A stretch of DNA of 5,842 nt, taken from JAHEJB01 sp037969195. GTDB lineage: Bacteria > Bacteroidota > Rhodothermia > Rhodothermales > Rubricoccaceae. Shown here piece by piece: positions 4,589 to 5,842 of this stretch (position 1 is the first letter of the stretch; each line of letters begins with the position of its first letter). Below the pieces are notes generated by a model. That model saw nothing but the letters and a program-made list of their open reading frames with translations. It ran no database searches and had not been told where the DNA came from. Both the position numbers and the translations under genes were made by a program. The stretch is from positions 1-5,842 of the forward strand of contig JBBKWZ010000077.1 of the NCBI GenBank assembly GCA_037969195.1. The letters run 5' to 3'.

Positions 4589-5842
4589 CTAGCGGGCAAC
4601 AACGACCCGTTGCATGACGGTCGCCTCGTCGGTTTCGAGGCGGATCGCGTAGACGCCCGGGGCGAGGTCGCCCGTATCTACCTGGATAACGTGCCCGCCC
4701 TCTTGTCGGATTCCATCCGAGGCGACGGCAATTCTACGTCCGCGCATGTCGTAAATCGAAAGGCGGACATCGTCCGTGCGGCCCATGCGGAACGTTACCC
4801 GAGTCGATTGTGACGCTGGATTAGGAGCCACTGATTCGATAGAGAGTGCGCTCGCGGCGGTGGGCTCCTCAACGGACGTTGGAAATGGCGAGTCAAAAGC
4901 TTCCACGTTGTCGGCGTTTGAGTTCGACGTGCCCTGACTCGCGCTTGCGCCAAGGCCGCGCCGCGCAAAAGCGTTCCACAAAAGCTCTTCGTAGTCACCA
5001 CCGTAGAGCACCTGATCAGCCGCGAGAATGGCGTCCCGTGCATCCACAAAACCGGGAAGGCACGGTTGGAGCTTCATTGCCTCCGTGACGAGGCGCAGCG
5101 CAACATTATTACCTGCCGTGCCATCCGCATTGTGCAGGTTGGGGTCGAAGCCGTTCGCGTCAATAAGATCCCACGTCATCTCCCAAAGAATGGTTGCCCA
5201 GACGTAGCCAGTCCCAAACGGTACGGCTTCGGTTTGTGAATCGCCGTACGTACGATCGTTAACGGAGAAATCGGTTGTGTAGGCTGTTGGCCGGAAATTA
5301 TTGTCACGCCGGAGAGTCGTACGTGTGTCATCATCGCGCATCGTGAACATCAGGCCGTACCAGTCGGCCCAGCCCTCGCCGGGTTGTTCCGCATTCCCAA
5401 GGCAGGAAGGATTCGCCGGGCCGCCCGTAAGCCTCGACGTTGCTGTGTGGGCGAGCAAATGGACTGTTGTCCAGTTGTCGAGTGCGAGAGCCCCGAAAGG
5501 GGGAGAGTCGAGCAACGAAATAATCACCCTTGGGCTCGAACTCTCTGGTGGGACACTCACCGTCGCGCCGCTGGAGTTGTCCCGGCCCGCAAGGAGAACA
5601 GGATCACCTTCACCCCCTCCGCGAGCATAGTTGTTTTGCTGCGCATTCCCAGCCGCCTCGTCGAATCCATACTGATAGAGCACATCGTGAAAGGCGTTCG
5701 TCCAGTAGAAAAAATTGGTCAACACGGCATCAGATGACGCAAACGGTGGATTCTCTAAATCCAGCGGGAAATCGAAGTCGAGTTCAGAACCACCGTCCGC
5801 AAATTCGCCGACTTCAGGAATGCTGTTCGCGTTCTGGTCGAA
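4589..5842 (-). CDS. Secreted M36 (fungalysin)-like protein with T9SS-type C-terminal tail, active-site residues altered (5' end outside window)
   Basis: 417 C-terminal residues are visible; the frame stays open to the right edge, so the GTG at 5725 is internal. The propeptide (FTP/PepSY-like), signal peptide and start should lie outside. Visible M36 landmarks: NFFYWTNAFHDVLYQYGFDEAAGN (about 43-66), SRLTGGPANPSCLGNAEQPGEGWADWYGLMF (136-166), VWATILWEMTWDLID (214-228), GNNVALRLVTEAMKLQPCLPGFVDARDAILAADQVLYGG (245-282) and WNAFARRGLGASASQGTSNS (289-308). M36 enzymes are zinc endopeptidases with HExxH plus a downstream Glu. Here the motif reads HLLAH (H128, H132; bases 5447-5461). The third ligand in GEGWAD (E156) is kept, but the catalytic Glu is Leu. 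The usual His in VPHGVG is Phe (VPFGTG, bases 5216-5218). After a linker, residues about 334-417 (SIESVAPNPAS, SIYDMRGRRI, LAPGVYAIRL) form a Por-secretion/T9SS type A sorting domain. The frame is intact, so this looks like a conserved pseudo-peptidase, not a recent pseudogene. Confidence 0.88.
   Translation of the reverse strand, partial: FDQNANSIPEVGEFADGGSELDFDFPLDLENPPFASSDAVLTNFFYWTNAFHDVLYQYGFDEAAGNAQQNNYARGGGEGDPVLLAGRDNSSGATVSVPPESSSPRVIISLLDSPPFGALALDNWTTVHLLAHTATSRLTGGPANPSCLGNAEQPGEGWADWYGLMFTMRDDDTRTTLRRDNNFRPTAYTTDFSVNDRTYGDSQTEAVPFGTGYVWATILWEMTWDLIDANGFDPNLHNADGTAGNNVALRLVTEAMKLQPCLPGFVDARDAILAADQVLYGGDYEELLWNAFARRGLGASASQGTSNSNADNVEAFDSPFPTSVEEPTAASALSIESVAPNPASQSTRVTFRMGRTDDVRLSIYDMRGRRIAVASDGIRQEGGHVIQVDTGDLAPGVYAIRLETDEATVMQRVVVAR
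4592..4843 (-). other. C-terminal T9SS-type sorting domain of the M36-like protein
   Basis: This domain within the coding sequence has the standard layout of type A C-terminal sorting domains: an opening APNPAS motif, then a strand ending in RVTFRM, the LSIYDMRGRRI strand and turn, the LAPGVYAIRL strand, and a basic end (MQRVVVAR). Such tails direct proteins through the outer membrane by the type IX system in Bacteroidota and Rhodothermota, and are then cleaved. The presence of the T9SS machinery in this organism is inferred from this tail alone. Confidence 0.8.

Noticed and set aside
5723..5725. GTG as the start of the M36-like gene
   Set aside because: Upstream in-frame residues (FDFPLDLENPPFASSDA) match the usual M36 lead-in before the YWTN...HDVLYQYGFDE motif, and no stop occurs before the window edge.
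5301..5737. Plus-strand open frames opposite the M36-like gene
   Set aside because: They overlap a strongly conserved coding region on the other strand and show no motifs of their own.

Overview
The window looks like a chromosomal stretch from a GC-rich member of the Bacteroidota/Rhodothermota group, possibly Rubricoccus- or Salinibacter-like. The main pointers are a secreted M36-family protein ending in a type IX secretion-type C-terminal sorting domain, weak or missing Shine-Dalgarno sequences before most starts, and roughly 57-65% GC in the coding lines I counted. The taxon is inferred from these traits.

Layout, left to right: (1) 1-1051, plus strand, the C-terminal part of an SLC13-type ion/solute permease with TrkA-C (RCK_C) domains. 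(2) 1158-1955, minus strand, a noticeably AT-richer gene for a TIR-like protein of the CAP12/Pycsar-effector TIR family, standing alone with no nucleotide cyclase beside it. (3) 1956-2088, a divergent intergenic region holding one degenerate copy of a dispersed repeat of the 'GTCATCCTGAG...' type. (4) 2089-3342, plus strand, glutaryl-CoA dehydrogenase (gcdH-like). It overlaps by ATGA with (5) 3339-3914, a small exported protein of unknown function. (6) 4052-4474, plus strand, a small Ser/Thr-rich lipoprotein, followed by a strong hairpin terminator. (7) 4589 to the right edge, minus strand, an M36 fungalysin-like protein with a C-terminal sorting tail. The 5' end of this last gene lies outside the window.

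The genes do not form one pathway. gcdH and the small exported protein probably share a transcript, the lipoprotein is a separate unit, and the TIR gene looks like an acquired single-gene insertion between housekeeping genes. Two points stand out. The TIR protein is a candidate orphan NAD-consuming defence effector with its own N-terminal domain. The M36 protein keeps the three zinc-ligand positions but reads HLLAH where HExxH is expected, and Phe where a conserved His is expected, so it is predicted to be a pseudo-peptidase.
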